Shown here: piece after piece, positions 1 through 9,235 of the stretch
Layout of the letters: each line of letters opens with the position of its first letter
Position numbering within the stretch: the stretch's first letter is position 1
Assembly: GCF_900113285.1 (NCBI RefSeq)
Contig: NZ_FOOT01000002.1
Location: 868,001 to 932,000 of the forward strand
Length of the DNA stretch: 64,000 bases
Source of the DNA: Pontibacter chinhatensis
GTDB taxonomy: Bacteria; Bacteroidota; Bacteroidia; Cytophagales; Hymenobacteraceae
Direction: 5' to 3'
The notes under the pieces: model-generated
Told to the model about the DNA's origin: nothing
The model's input: only the letters and a program-made list of their open reading frames with translations
Databases searched by the model: none
Made by a program: the position numbers and the translations under genes

Positions 1-604
1 CCCTACGCTGGTGGCCATTACGGTGCTTACCCTGGTTATCGGTAACATTGGTGCCGTTATCCAGACGAGCTTTAAGCGCATGATGGCTTACTCGAGTATC
101 TCGCATGCAGGTTACATGCTGATGGCTCTGATTGCCTTCAACGAGTCTTCTGATAAATCTATCCTGTTTTACTCTGCTGCTTACTCTTCTGCCAGCATCG
201 CGGCGTTTGGCGTACTGAAGCTGGTGCAGGATCAACGCAGAAGCCATCTTTACGAAGCCTTCAACGGCCTAGGTAAAACAAACCCGCTGCTGGCCTTCAC
301 CATGACCGTATCCATGCTGTCTTTAGGAGGTATCCCGCTTACAGCAGGTTTCTTCGGTAAGTTCTTTGTGTTCTCCGCAGTGCTGGCTAATCCGGACATG
401 CTGTGGCTGGTGGTGCTGGCGGTGGTGCTGGCTGCTGTGGGTATTTACTACTACCTGCGCGTGGTAATTGCCATGTACATGCAGCCGGCTGCAAACTACG
501 ATACCATCCGCGTAAATAGCTTTTCCAGTTTCACGCTGATTGTTCTGACAGTTCTGACTATCCTGCTGGGTATAGCTCCCGCGCTGGTGAGCGAGCTGCT
601 CTAG
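1..604 (+). CDS. nuoN: NADH-quinone oxidoreductase subunit N, C-terminal part
   Basis: This is the end of a membrane subunit of respiratory complex I, one of the antiporter-like proton-pumping subunits. The reading frame enters from the left edge of the window, so the true start is missing; a GTG at 11 is internal, not the start. The visible part has several hydrophobic helices and the family-typical stretch QTSFKRMMAYSSISHAGYML near residue 20, followed by a second conserved segment LGGIPLTAGFFGKF. NuoN is normally the last gene of the nuo operon, and a strong terminator directly follows, which fits. Assignment to NuoN rather than NuoL/M rests on this terminal position and the conserved helix; I am fairly sure. 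Confidence 0.9.
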   Translation, partial: PTLVAITVLTLVIGNIGAVIQTSFKRMMAYSSISHAGYMLMALIAFNESSDKSILFYSAAYSSASIAAFGVLKLVQDQRRSHLYEAFNGLGKTNPLLAFTMTVSMLSLGGIPLTAGFFGKFFVFSAVLANPDMLWLVVLAVVLAAVGIYYYLRVVIAMYMQPAANYDTIRVNSFSSFTLIVLTVLTILLGIAPALVSELL

Positions 605-625
605 GTAAGATTTATACTTTATGAG

Positions 626-658
626 AAAGGCTGCCTAAAAAGGGCAGCCTTTTTGTTT
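626..658 (+). terminator. Intrinsic terminator after nuoN
   Basis: An 8-bp GC-rich stem (AGGCTGCC at 628-635 pairing with GGCAGCCT at 643-650) is followed by TTTTGTTTT. It sits 24 bases after the nuoN stop and should end the nuo operon transcript. Confidence 0.9.
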
Positions 659-771
659 TGGGGCAGAACAGTTTCCAAGTATAAATTGTGAAAATTGTTA
701 CTTCAGTTCTCCTTTATACTTATATTGTTCCTGGTAAATCCTTCCTCATTGCCTGTATACCTCCACTGCTT

Positions 772-1905
772 ATGGTAAACCCTCTCCTGATTGGCCTGGC
801 AAGTGGTGGCGCTTTCTTATTGTCCTTTCTGCTCTTTAACCACCCCAAAGCAAGTAATGTACGAGCCAACAGATGGCTGGGGCTTTTTGTGGCAACTCTG
901 GCTGCCTCAGCACTTCATGTTTTCCTGAACAACCTGAACCTGCAGGCACGGTATCCACAGGTTCTGCTGCTGATAGAAGTAGCAGAGTTCCTGACAGCTC
1001 CGGCGCTTTACCTCAGTATACTTTTCTTCACCATCCTGGGCCGGAAGTATAAAAGAGTTGACCTGTGGCACTTTGCACCAGCTGCCACTATCCTGCTGTT
1101 TTTGATGAAGCCTCTTTTTACGGGCAAGAATGTAGAGTTTGCTGATGAGCTTGTAAAACAGGGCGTTTTAACCATGCTGATGCTGGCAAAGCCCGTACAG
1201 ACTGTAGCGTATCTGTTTCTCTCCTACCACCAGCTCGAGCGGCATCAAAGGGCTATCCGGCAGGTTGCTTCCGCTACAGAGGCAGTAGATCTACACTGGC
1301 TAAAGAAACTGCTAGCAGTATGGGGAGTTGTGCTGTTGGCTTGGCTGAACCTGGCCTTTTTCGGTTTTACTCCTCTGTTTAACTACACGCCCATTCTATA
1401 CTTGGCTGGTTTGTATTTTTTAACTCATTTCTCGATCCGACAGCAAGAGGTGTATGCCTTCTCGCCATCCGAGCTGAAAGAACTGGAGCCGGTTATCAGC
1501 AGCACCCACGTCGCAATGACGGAGAAGCAAAAAAGGCTATCAGACAGCCAGTTGGTCTTCCTGCAGGAGAAACTGGAGCAGTTGATGCGGCGTGAGAAGG
1601 TTTACTTGGACAATGAACTGAGTTTACCAACTCTGGCGCAGCGAGTAGGTGTCTCAGCTCACGAGCTGTCTTACCTCATCAATGCAGCATACTGCGAGAA
1701 CTTCTACTCGTTTGTAAACAGGCACCGGGTGGAGGAGGCAAAGCACCTGCTCGTGTCGCAGCAATATGAACAATTAAACATGGTAGGCATTGCGTACCAA
1801 GCTGGGTTTAACTCTAAAACCACTTTCAACACGGCGTTTAAAAAGTGGACGGGCCAATCGCCAAGCCAGTATCTGCAAGGCCTTAAAGAGCCAAAACAGG
1901 CGTAA
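772..1905 (+). CDS. AraC-family regulator with membrane-embedded N-terminal domain
   Basis: This is a probable transcription regulator anchored in the inner membrane. The N-terminal ~230 residues form about seven hydrophobic helices, and the C-terminal ~100 residues are an AraC/XylS double helix-turn-helix domain. The first helix-turn-helix is around LPTLAQRVGVSAHELSYLIN and the second around GIAYQAGFNSKTTFNTAFKKW. Regulators of this layout occur often in Bacteroidota; the signal sensed is unknown. The open frame extends upstream to a GTG at 688, but ATG 772 gives a start directly before the first membrane helix and is preferred. The serine hydrolase gene follows 87 bases downstream on the same strand and may be a target or operon partner; that is inference. 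Confidence 0.8.
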   Translation: MVNPLLIGLASGGAFLLSFLLFNHPKASNVRANRWLGLFVATLAASALHVFLNNLNLQARYPQVLLLIEVAEFLTAPALYLSILFFTILGRKYKRVDLWHFAPAATILLFLMKPLFTGKNVEFADELVKQGVLTMLMLAKPVQTVAYLFLSYHQLERHQRAIRQVASATEAVDLHWLKKLLAVWGVVLLAWLNLAFFGFTPLFNYTPILYLAGLYFLTHFSIRQQEVYAFSPSELKELEPVISSTHVAMTEKQKRLSDSQLVFLQEKLEQLMRREKVYLDNELSLPTLAQRVGVSAHELSYLINAAYCENFYSFVNRHRVEEAKHLLVSQQYEQLNMVGIAYQAGFNSKTTFNTAFKKWTGQSPSQYLQGLKEPKQA

Positions 1906-1992
1906 AAGGCGTTCGCATGGGTGCAGCGGAACAGGTTTTTGCCTGTTGTTCATCAATTTCGAGCCAGATGTACAAACTCAAAAAGGCAAGAT

Positions 1993-3870
1993 ATGATGAC
2001 CCGGAACAACACAACCTTTACGCTCCTTATCTTTATCAACTGGTTCTTAGCGTCAGCTGCTCTGGCACAAGCCCCTCCTATACCCAAAAGTATACCTGAG
2101 CTTACATCGCTTTTAGAAAGCGAAATGAAGAGGCAGCACGTGGCAGGAATGATGCTGACAATCGTAAGCAAAGACTCGGTTTTATATGCTGATGGCTTAG
2201 GCTACGCTGATGTAGAAAGGAAAACCCCGGTAACCGAACGGCATCTCTTCCGTCAGGGCTCCATTACCAAGTTGTTTACCGCTATAGCAGTCCTGAAGCT
2301 TGTGGAAGAGGGAAGGCTAAGGATGGACACCCGGTTAAAAGACATTGCCCCGGAGATTCCCTTCCAAAACGACTGGGAAGGCAAGCACCCCGTTATCATA
2401 GCCCAACTCCTGGAGCACTCCACTGGCTTTCATGACAAAACACCGCTGGAGGAGTTTAATTATACTGATAAGAGTCCCGGCTCCCTGCAAGCCCTGGGGG
2501 CATTCCGAAAATATTTGGTAACCCAGTGGAAGCCGGGGGAAAGGCATTCTTACTCCAACGTAAACTACGCAATTCTGACCTACATCATTGAGAAAGTATC
2601 AGGCGAGCCCTTCCAAAGCTACCTACGTGACCAGGTCTTTTCCCCGCTTGGGATGCCCCATGCCAATGTTCAATTAACAAACAATACAACTGATGTCTAC
2701 AGCAAAGGGTATGTATGGCAGGGTAATCAGTTTCGAAATGTGCCGCACCGCCCGCAGTACGTGGCAGGCAACGGCTCTTTAAATGCAAGTGCCCTGGACT
2801 TTGCCCATGCCCTGCAAGTATACCTGCGCGACTGGAAAACCCCTGATGGCCGATTCCTGTCAAAGCAAATGCTAGGTAGATCCGAGGCGCCGCATACTTA
2901 CCTTTCTGCTCAGGCCGGCATGCAGAACACGTATGCTTGCGGAAACGAAAGCCGGGAGCTTGGCGGAAGGGTGTTCAGGGGGCATTCTGGTTCCATAGCG
3001 GGATATCTTTCCAATTTCCTGTACAGCCGCGAGGCAGGCCTTGGTTTTGCCTTTAGCATCAACACGTACAACGAGGCCTTCTACTGGTATGCCACCGATC
3101 TGATAGCACGGTTTATCACGCAGCATCACCCTAAACCCGACAAGCCGGAAGTATTTCCGCTGGATGAAACGGCAGTAAAGCCATACTTGGGGTATTACCG
3201 CCTCAGCAGCAGCTCCGATTTTTATACGGGATACTTCAAGAGCCTGCAACATACCTTTAAGCTGGAGCAGGAGCAGAATGGGCTGAGGGCAAACTTTCTT
3301 CTTGGTGGCTCCATGACATGGAAATCAGCCGACAGCAGTCGCCTCTTATTCAACAACGAATGGGCTAACGATCCAAGAATACTGTTTTTGAGGGATGGAG
3401 AAAATAAGCCCGTGATAGTGGAAGACACGCTATACTTTAAAAAGATAAGTGCCTTGGAGGCGTGGGTACCACTGGCGCTGCTGCTGCTAAGCCTGTTGCT
3501 ACTGCTCAGCTCCCTGGTGTACGGCGTGGTGTCTGCCATACTTATAGTGCTGGGGCGACAGAAAAACCTGAAACTGTTCATGCTGAAGATATCACCAGCT
3601 TTAGCCATGCTTGCCCTGCTTCTAAGTATCTGGACACTACCTCAGTTCACGGCCTATACAATGGCTGGCATTCCTATCAGCAACCTGATAGTTTTATGGT
3701 CAATTGGTAAGTATGGCTTTGTGCTTTTTACTTTGGCTACTGTGCTTTTGCTGATGTTGTGTTGGAAGTCAGTGCAGAGCGCTTGGCTAAAGACTTATTT
3801 CCTGATGCTTAGCCTGAGTTGCTGCTTTATACTTGGGCTTTTACTAACCAGCCACTGGTACGAAGTATAA
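1993..3870 (+). CDS. Serine hydrolase of the class C beta-lactamase / penicillin-binding fold, with C-terminal membrane domain
   Basis: This is an exported serine hydrolase of the beta-lactamase (Pfam Beta-lactamase) family. The catalytic SxxK is visible as SITK inside RQGSITKLF, the second motif as YSN in HSYSNVNYAIL, and an HSG stands in place of the KTG triad. An N-terminal signal peptide ends near ASAALAQ. After the catalytic domain (to about residue 390 from the chosen start) come a linker domain and four hydrophobic helices. The frame is open from 1921, but ATG 1993 or 1996 directly precedes the signal peptide. Family members include D-aminopeptidases, esterases and PBP-like enzymes, so the substrate cannot be named. 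The HSG variant argues against a classical beta-lactamase. Confidence 0.85.
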   Translation: MMTRNNTTFTLLIFINWFLASAALAQAPPIPKSIPELTSLLESEMKRQHVAGMMLTIVSKDSVLYADGLGYADVERKTPVTERHLFRQGSITKLFTAIAVLKLVEEGRLRMDTRLKDIAPEIPFQNDWEGKHPVIIAQLLEHSTGFHDKTPLEEFNYTDKSPGSLQALGAFRKYLVTQWKPGERHSYSNVNYAILTYIIEKVSGEPFQSYLRDQVFSPLGMPHANVQLTNNTTDVYSKGYVWQGNQFRNVPHRPQYVAGNGSLNASALDFAHALQVYLRDWKTPDGRFLSKQMLGRSEAPHTYLSAQAGMQNTYACGNESRELGGRVFRGHSGSIAGYLSNFLYSREAGLGFAFSINTYNEAFYWYATDLIARFITQHHPKPDKPEVFPLDETAVKPYLGYYRLSSSSDFYTGYFKSLQHTFKLEQEQNGLRANFLLGGSMTWKSADSSRLLFNNEWANDPRILFLRDGENKPVIVEDTLYFKKISALEAWVPLALLLLSLLLLLSSLVYGVVSAILIVLGRQKNLKLFMLKISPALAMLALLLSIWTLPQFTAYTMAGIPISNLIVLWSIGKYGFVLFTLATVLLLMLCWKSVQSAWLKTYFLMLSLSCCFILGLLLTSHWYEV

Positions 3871-3950
3871 CGTTACGCTGCACCTGCCCAACAAAGTATA
3901 AATTCTGTAAAACCACAGCCTGTGATTACACAAGCATCTATCAACAGCAG

Positions 3951-4040
3951 TTATCCACATATCCACAGTCCTATAGCTATTTATACTTAGAATAGTGGAT
4001 AAAGCCTGATTTTATACTTCAATCCACACAGTTATCCACA
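3951..4040. other. oriC: Cluster of DnaA-box sequences, candidate replication origin
   Basis: Within 90 bases of non-coding DNA there are two perfect copies of the consensus DnaA box TTATCCACA (3951-3959 and 4032-4040). There are also two one-mismatch copies: ATATCCACA at 3959-3967 and, on the minus strand, TTATCCACT at 3994-4002. A weaker CAATCCACA lies at 4020-4028. The spacers are AT-rich. A single perfect 9-mer is expected about 0.5 times per 64 kb on both strands, so the cluster is unlikely to be chance. In Bacteroidota the origin is often not next to dnaA, so this position between a serine hydrolase gene and aspS is not disqualifying. A non-origin DnaA-binding locus is the alternative. 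Confidence 0.5.
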
Positions 4041-4077
4041 TTACTCACCGCTAAAAGTATAAAGTTGGGATAAAAGA

Positions 4078-4113
4078 AAAGGCCTGCCGCTGATTTCCAG
4101 GGGGCAGGCCTTT
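4078..4113 (-). terminator. Bidirectional intrinsic terminator between the serine hydrolase gene and aspS
   Basis: An 11-bp perfect stem (AAAGGCCTGCC at 4078-4088 with GGCAGGCCTTT at 4103-4113) has A/T tracts on both sides, so it can end aspS transcription from the right and read-through from the left. Confidence 0.85.
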
Positions 4114-4135
4114 CTTTGTTGTTGATAAGCCGCTG

Positions 4136-5896
4136 TTACTTGTTCTGCACCGGTTTCATGTATATGTGTAACTCGTCGAGCTGCGCGTCAGCAATCGGAG
4201 CCGGGGCATCTATCATCACATCGCGACCGGAGTTGTTCTTCGGGAAAGCAATGTAGTCGCGGATGGAATCGGAGCCACCGAAGAGCGAGCACAGGCGGTC
4301 GAAGCCGAAGGCAATGCCTCCGTGCGGCGGCGCGCCATACTCGAAGGCGCTCATCAGGAAGCCGAACTGCGCCTCAGCCTCGGCTTTGGTGAAGCCCAGC
4401 AACCGGAACATCTGCTCCTGCAAGCGGCGGTCGTGGATACGGATAGAGCCCCCTCCTACTTCTACCCCGTTAATCACCATGTCGTAGGCGTTGGCGCGGA
4501 TATCTCCCGGACGGTCGTCGATCAGCTCCACATCCTCCAGCTTAGGCGAGGTGAACGGGTGGTGCATGGCATGGTAGCGCTTCGTATCCTCGTCCCACTC
4601 CAGCAGCGGGAAATCCACCACCCACAGCGGCGCGAACACGTTCTTGTCGCGCAGGCCAAGGCGGGTGCCCATCTCCAGGCGCAGCTCGTTCAGGGCCTTG
4701 CGGGTCTTGTCTTGCTCGCCAGCCAATACAAGTATCAGATCGCCGGGCTTAGCGTTGAAGGCAGTGGCCCAGGTCTGCAGGTCTTCCGGAGCGTAGAATT
4801 TATCCACTGATGACTTCACGCTGCCATCCTCGTTCACGCGGGCGTACACCAGGCCGGTGGCGCCAATCTGCGGACGCTTCACAAAATCGGTCAGTTCGTC
4901 CAGTTGCTTGCGGGTGTAGCTGGCGGCACCGGAGGCGCAGATACCCACCACCAGTTCGGCATCGTCAAACACCTTAAAACCTTTGTTCTTCACCAGCGGA
5001 TTCAGCTCCACAAAGCGCATGTCGAAACGTATATCCGGCTTATCAGAGCCATAAAACTTCATGGCGTCAGCATAAGTCATGCGGGGTAGTTTGGCGATCT
5101 TCACCCCTTTCACCTTCTCAAACATGTATTTGATGAAGCCTTCGAAGGTGTTGAGGATATCCTCCTGGCTCACGAACGACATTTCACAGTCTATCTGGGT
5201 AAACTCCGGCTGGCGGTCGGCGCGCAAATCTTCGTCGCGGAAGCATTTCACGATTTGGAAATACTTGTCGAAGCCGGACACCATCAGCAGCTGCTTAAAC
5301 GTCTGCGGCGACTGCGGCAGGGCATAGAACTCGCCCGGGTTCATGCGGCTCGGCACCACAAAGTCGCGGGCCCCCTCCGGCGTGGACTTAATAAGGTAAG
5401 GTGTTTCCACCTCGATAAAGTCAATACCGTTCAGGTAGTCGCGGGTAGCGCGCATCATGCGGTGGCGCAGCTCCAGGTTGCGGCGAACAGGCGTGCGACG
5501 TAGGTCCAGGTAGCGGTACTTCATGCGCAGGTCGTCGCCTCCGTCGGTTTCGTCCTCAATCAGGAAAGGCGGCAGCTTGGACGGGTTCAGTACCACAATC
5601 TTGTCTACATGGATCTCAATATCGCCGGTCGGGATTTTGTCGTTTTTGGAGTAGCGTTCCACTACCTTGCCAATCACCTTCACCACATACTCGCGGCCCA
5701 GGGCGCGGGCCTGCTCCATGATACTGGCCGGCGTGATGCCTTCCTCCATGGTGAGCTGTGTGATGCCGTAGCGGTCGCGCAGGTCAACCCACAGCATGCC
5801 GCCCTTGTCGCGGAGGCGCTGTACCCAACCTGTTAAAATTACCTCTTCTCCAACGTTATCCAGGCGAAGCTCGCCGCAAGTATGAGTTCGAAACAT
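4136..5896 (-). CDS. aspS: Aspartyl-tRNA synthetase
   Basis: This class II aminoacyl-tRNA synthetase charges tRNA-Asp. At 586 residues it has the usual bacterial length. An N-terminal OB-fold anticodon-binding domain begins [11 protein letters not shown]. Motif 2 is seen in [18 protein letters not shown], the bacterial GAD insertion domain lies in the middle, and motif 3 is in [15 protein letters not shown] near the C-terminus. The open frame extends to 5989, but the start at 5896 ([10 protein letters not shown]) matches the family's usual beginning. gatA at 55 kb shows that a GatCAB amidotransferase exists, so AspRS could in principle also serve tRNA-Asn; I cannot decide this from the sequence. 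Confidence 0.97.
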   Translation of the reverse strand: MFRTHTCGELRLDNVGEEVILTGWVQRLRDKGGMLWVDLRDRYGITQLTMEEGITPASIMEQARALGREYVVKVIGKVVERYSKNDKIPTGDIEIHVDKIVVLNPSKLPPFLIEDETDGGDDLRMKYRYLDLRRTPVRRNLELRHRMMRATRDYLNGIDFIEVETPYLIKSTPEGARDFVVPSRMNPGEFYALPQSPQTFKQLLMVSGFDKYFQIVKCFRDEDLRADRQPEFTQIDCEMSFVSQEDILNTFEGFIKYMFEKVKGVKIAKLPRMTYADAMKFYGSDKPDIRFDMRFVELNPLVKNKGFKVFDDAELVVGICASGAASYTRKQLDELTDFVKRPQIGATGLVYARVNEDGSVKSSVDKFYAPEDLQTWATAFNAKPGDLILVLAGEQDKTRKALNELRLEMGTRLGLRDKNVFAPLWVVDFPLLEWDEDTKRYHAMHHPFTSPKLEDVELIDDRPGDIRANAYDMVINGVEVGGGSIRIHDRRLQEQMFRLLGFTKAEAEAQFGFLMSAFEYGAPPHGGIAFGFDRLCSLFGGSDSIRDYIAFPKNNSGRDVMIDAPAPIADAQLDELHIYMKPVQNK

Positions 5897-5989
5897 AGTA
5901 TGGTTAGCTTGTATACTTTTCTGCAAATGTAATAATCTTAGCTGTGGTTTGCTTTGCCATCTCCAGCTAAAAGATGGCTCAGTAAGCAT

Positions 5990-6547
5990 TTAAGTATTGT
6001 ATAAAGATATCTCGTTATCGATTTTGATTTTAAGCACTTTGGCTTCTTCCACCAAATGCTCGTTAAACTTCTGCTTTTGCTTTTCCTTTGGCAGGTCGTT
6101 GTAATAAAGCAACATGCCTTCGTCTTCAAAATCTTGTAGCTCCCTGTACCAGGTATATAGTCTTTCAAGACCTAACTCCTCTCCGACAAACTTTTTCTCC
6201 TTTACCCCGAGCTCGTTCAACCAATTAACCTTATGGTAGACATCATTGTCTACGCTACGCATTACTTCAAGAGCACTTTCAGGATGCGCAATTATTTTTC
6301 CTAAATAGTAGCGCAACAATACTTTAGCGGCTTCAATCTTATTTGGAAGGGTTATACCTAACTCCTGTAAACTTTTATCGAAATAAGTCTGAAGCTCAAA
6401 TGGATTGTCTATACTAGACATGCCAGCTAAAATTAAAAGCGATTCTGATTCTACTCCTTGGCGGAGTCCTGTTAATGCAATATCAGAGAATTGGCTAATC
6501 GATAGGTTTCCCAAAACATAGTTTGCCAGTTTCTCCTGAAAATTCAT
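5990..6547 (-). CDS. Hypothetical 185-residue protein, AT-rich orphan
   Basis: I do not recognise this protein. It is mostly alpha-helical in character, acidic, without signal peptide or membrane helix, and ends in a charged region rich in Lys and Glu. The coding DNA is visibly AT-richer than aspS and the glycerophosphodiesterase on either side, and its codon use differs, which suggests recent acquisition. Size, composition and lone position resemble the immunity or SMI-type proteins that travel alone in Bacteroidota, but there is no toxin gene beside it, so that is only a guess. It lies on the same strand as aspS, 93 bases upstream of the aspS start. Confidence 0.7.
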   Translation of the reverse strand: MNFQEKLANYVLGNLSISQFSDIALTGLRQGVESESLLILAGMSSIDNPFELQTYFDKSLQELGITLPNKIEAAKVLLRYYLGKIIAHPESALEVMRSVDNDVYHKVNWLNELGVKEKKFVGEELGLERLYTWYRELQDFEDEGMLLYYNDLPKEKQKQKFNEHLVEEAKVLKIKIDNEISLYNT

Positions 6548-6570
6548 AGTTGCGTATAAAATCAGAAATG

Positions 6571-7434
6571 TTACTCCAGCATCTGGCGCGCGGCGGCCAC
6601 GTTATCCACCTGAATGGCATCGGGCTGCATGTTGATTATGCGGGCGATGCGGGAGCGCGACTTGCCGCCGAACAAGGCCACCTGCAGCCCCTGCTCCTTC
6701 GCCCGCTGCACCTGCGCTGCCGACACATCCCGCCCGTTGGCACAAATGCCCTGCAGCGCGTTGTTCTTTGCCTCCAACAGCGCCTGCTCGTAGTCACCGG
6801 CCGTATCTATCATCAGTTGGGCCGCGGGCTCCACCTCCCGGAAGGCCAGCAGGAACTGTACGTTCGGAGAGATAAATACCAGTTTTTCGTGGGGATAGTT
6901 ATACTTACGCAGCATATCCAGGAGCGTCTGGGCATAATATAAATGGCGGCTGGCCACGTGGTTGCGCAAATCGATGTGCAGGTAAGGCAGCTCAGGGTAT
7001 GTGGCGAAGCGTTGCAGCATGGCCTCCAGGGTAATGATCTCCTCCTCGTGGAAAAGGTCGTAGAAGAAGCCTCCCTTGTACTTTAGCCCCACCACCTCCG
7101 CTGCCGGCAGGTTATCGATAATGCCTTGGGCCTTGGTCATGCTTTCCAGCGACACATCGTGGTAAAGTATAAGCACGCCGTCCTGGCTCATCTGCACGTC
7201 CACCTCCACGCCGTCGGCACCGTTTTCCTCCATCGCCTTCACAAGGGAGGCCATACTGTTAGAGGGTAAGGGGTTGAAGGGGTTGAGCGGAGAAAGGAAG
7301 CCGGAGCCTGCATGCCCCAACACCAGCACCTCTTTATACTTTACCTCGTCGTGGCGGCGCATCAGCCAGAAAGTAATGCCCAGTGCCAGCAGCACGAACG
7401 CAAGTATAAACAGCCAGATTTTACGCTTTAACAT
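6571..7434 (-). CDS. Glycerophosphodiester phosphodiesterase family protein
   Basis: This GDPD-family enzyme is predicted to hydrolyse glycerophosphodiesters to glycerol-3-phosphate and an alcohol. It has one N-terminal membrane helix (about residues 5-24), so the catalytic domain probably lies outside the inner membrane. The TIM-barrel motifs are present: GHAGSG opening the barrel (family usual HRG), the metal-binding pair in GVEVDVQMSQDG, and the catalytic HD in LYHDVSLE. The opening GHAG instead of HRG is a variation seen in part of the family. It is divergent from the glycosyltransferase gene at 7537. Function in lipid turnover is inferred from family membership. Confidence 0.85.
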   Translation of the reverse strand: MLKRKIWLFILAFVLLALGITFWLMRRHDEVKYKEVLVLGHAGSGFLSPLNPFNPLPSNSMASLVKAMEENGADGVEVDVQMSQDGVLILYHDVSLESMTKAQGIIDNLPAAEVVGLKYKGGFFYDLFHEEEIITLEAMLQRFATYPELPYLHIDLRNHVASRHLYYAQTLLDMLRKYNYPHEKLVFISPNVQFLLAFREVEPAAQLMIDTAGDYEQALLEAKNNALQGICANGRDVSAAQVQRAKEQGLQVALFGGKSRSRIARIINMQPDAIQVDNVAAARQMLE

Positions 7435-7536
7435 AGGCTATGTGCGAGCTCACCCTTAATTCTCAGATTATAAAGCGAAGGTAATACAGATTCGTAAGAA
7501 ATACCGCTAAATTTGCAGGCCCATAAAGCTAGCTAC

Positions 7537-9168
7537 ATGCAGAGTACCACCAAAACAACTGTTGCCAAGGCCTTTACCGCTGACGCGGAGACGCTGGGCC
7601 AGCCACAAGAGCGCTACCTTATCCCGCTTTCGACTATCCTGATTATCGCCTTGGGAATCCGGCTGGTGGCTGCTTTCTTCTCAAAGGGCTTTGCTTTCAG
7701 CGACGACCATTTCGACGTGATCACGATTGCGCAGGGCTGGCTGGACGGCTTCCCGCTGTGGCTGCACGAGCCGATGCCGCCGCGCCACAGCATGTTTTAC
7801 GTGATCATCCACTACGGCATTTTTTATACGTTGGAGGCCCTGGGCATTTTTAGCCCGGAGGTGAAGATGACGGTGGTGCGCCTGGTGCATGCGCTGTACT
7901 CGCTGCTGGTGGTATACTTTGGCTACAAGCTAACCGAGCGCCTTTCTAACAAAGCCAACGCGCGTATGGTAGGCCTGATGCTGGCACTGGTGTGGTTTAT
8001 GCCGTTCATGAGCGTGCGCAACCTGGTAGAGATGGTCTGCATTCCGCCTTACCTGGCGGCCTTTTACCTGATGGTGAAAGCCGACCAGGAGGACCGAAAA
8101 CGCGCCATGCCCTACTTTTGGGCGGGCGTGTTGTTTGCCTTGGCCTTTGTGTTTCGTTACCATACGGTGCTCTTTGGGGCAGGCGCCGGCCTGGTGCTAC
8201 TCTACCAGCGCAAGTGGCGCGAGGCCATTGCCGTCTTGCTCGGCTTTCTGGTGGCGGCTTTCCTCGTACAAGGCGTAATCGACATCATCTTTTTCGACTA
8301 CCCCTTCCACTCCATTGTGGCCTACTACCAGTATAATTCCGCGCATGCCCACGACTTTAGCTCCGGCCCGGTGTACCGCTTCGCTTTGACCATACTTGGT
8401 TTTTTGGTGCCGCCGGTAAGTGCATTTCTGGTACTGGGGTATGCCCGCACGGCAAAGCTGGCGCCGGCACTGTTCTGGGGCGGCCTGATCTTTTTTGTGG
8501 CCCACTCGCTGTTCCCCAACAAGCAGGAGCGTTTTATACTTCCGCTGCTACCGCTCATCATGGTTCTGGGCATCATTGGCTGGCAGGGATTTGTGCGGCA
8601 ATCCTCGTTCTGGCAAAACCGCCGCAAATTACTGGCCTCTGCCTGGGTCTTCTTCTGGGTGCTGAACCTGCTGGCTGGCATTGGCATGGCCTTCACCTAT
8701 ACCAAAAAAAGCCGTGTGGCGCCCCTGGTATACCTGTCCGGAAAGCAGCAGATGGACGGCGTGGTGCTGGAGTTTGGCAACCACAGCGTTAAGAAGCCGC
8801 CGCTCTTCTACCTGGGCCGCACCAGCGCCGTGTACGACAAGTACATCATAGATGATGACTACGTATGGGAGGAGTACCTGCAAGGGCAAAAACCCATGCC
8901 TGAGGATTTTGTGATGGCCTATACTCTGAACAAGGACAAGTCGCCGCAGGATTTACAGGGGGAAATAAGTGCCTCACCGTACAAGCCGGATTATGTGGTA
9001 GTAGTGGGCACCAAAGACATGGAAGAGCGCATGGCCCGCCTGCACCAGGTTTTCCCTAAACTGGAGCTGGAGCACACCATCAACCCCTCACTCTACGACC
9101 GGCTGCTGCACCTGCTGAACCCACGGGTGCATAAAGATGAACATGTGCAGATTTATAAAGTGAGGTAG
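7537..9168 (+). CDS. Polytopic membrane glycosyltransferase, Alg9/GPI-mannosyltransferase-like
   Basis: This is an integral-membrane glycosyltransferase of about 543 residues with roughly nine to eleven hydrophobic helices. The early acidic loop carries FSDDHFDVI, which corresponds to the catalytic acidic loop of GT-C fold enzymes such as the GT22 family. Downstream helices are separated by short loops, and a soluble tail of about 130 residues closes the protein. The enzyme likely moves a sugar from a lipid carrier to a glycan on the periplasmic side. Start ATG 7537 is preferred over a TTG at 7513; a TAAATTTG element at 7508-7515 matches a Bacteroidota -7 box, though no good -33 is seen. Donor and acceptor are unknown. 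Confidence 0.75.
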   Translation: MQSTTKTTVAKAFTADAETLGQPQERYLIPLSTILIIALGIRLVAAFFSKGFAFSDDHFDVITIAQGWLDGFPLWLHEPMPPRHSMFYVIIHYGIFYTLEALGIFSPEVKMTVVRLVHALYSLLVVYFGYKLTERLSNKANARMVGLMLALVWFMPFMSVRNLVEMVCIPPYLAAFYLMVKADQEDRKRAMPYFWAGVLFALAFVFRYHTVLFGAGAGLVLLYQRKWREAIAVLLGFLVAAFLVQGVIDIIFFDYPFHSIVAYYQYNSAHAHDFSSGPVYRFALTILGFLVPPVSAFLVLGYARTAKLAPALFWGGLIFFVAHSLFPNKQERFILPLLPLIMVLGIIGWQGFVRQSSFWQNRRKLLASAWVFFWVLNLLAGIGMAFTYTKKSRVAPLVYLSGKQQMDGVVLEFGNHSVKKPPLFYLGRTSAVYDKYIIDDDYVWEEYLQGQKPMPEDFVMAYTLNKDKSPQDLQGEISASPYKPDYVVVVGTKDMEERMARLHQVFPKLELEHTINPSLYDRLLHLLNPRVHKDEHVQIYKVR

Positions 9169-9235
9169 TGGTAGTGTGAAAAGCCATTCTTATACTTGGG
9201 TTATACTTTCAAATGAATAGCTGTTCCGGACATCC

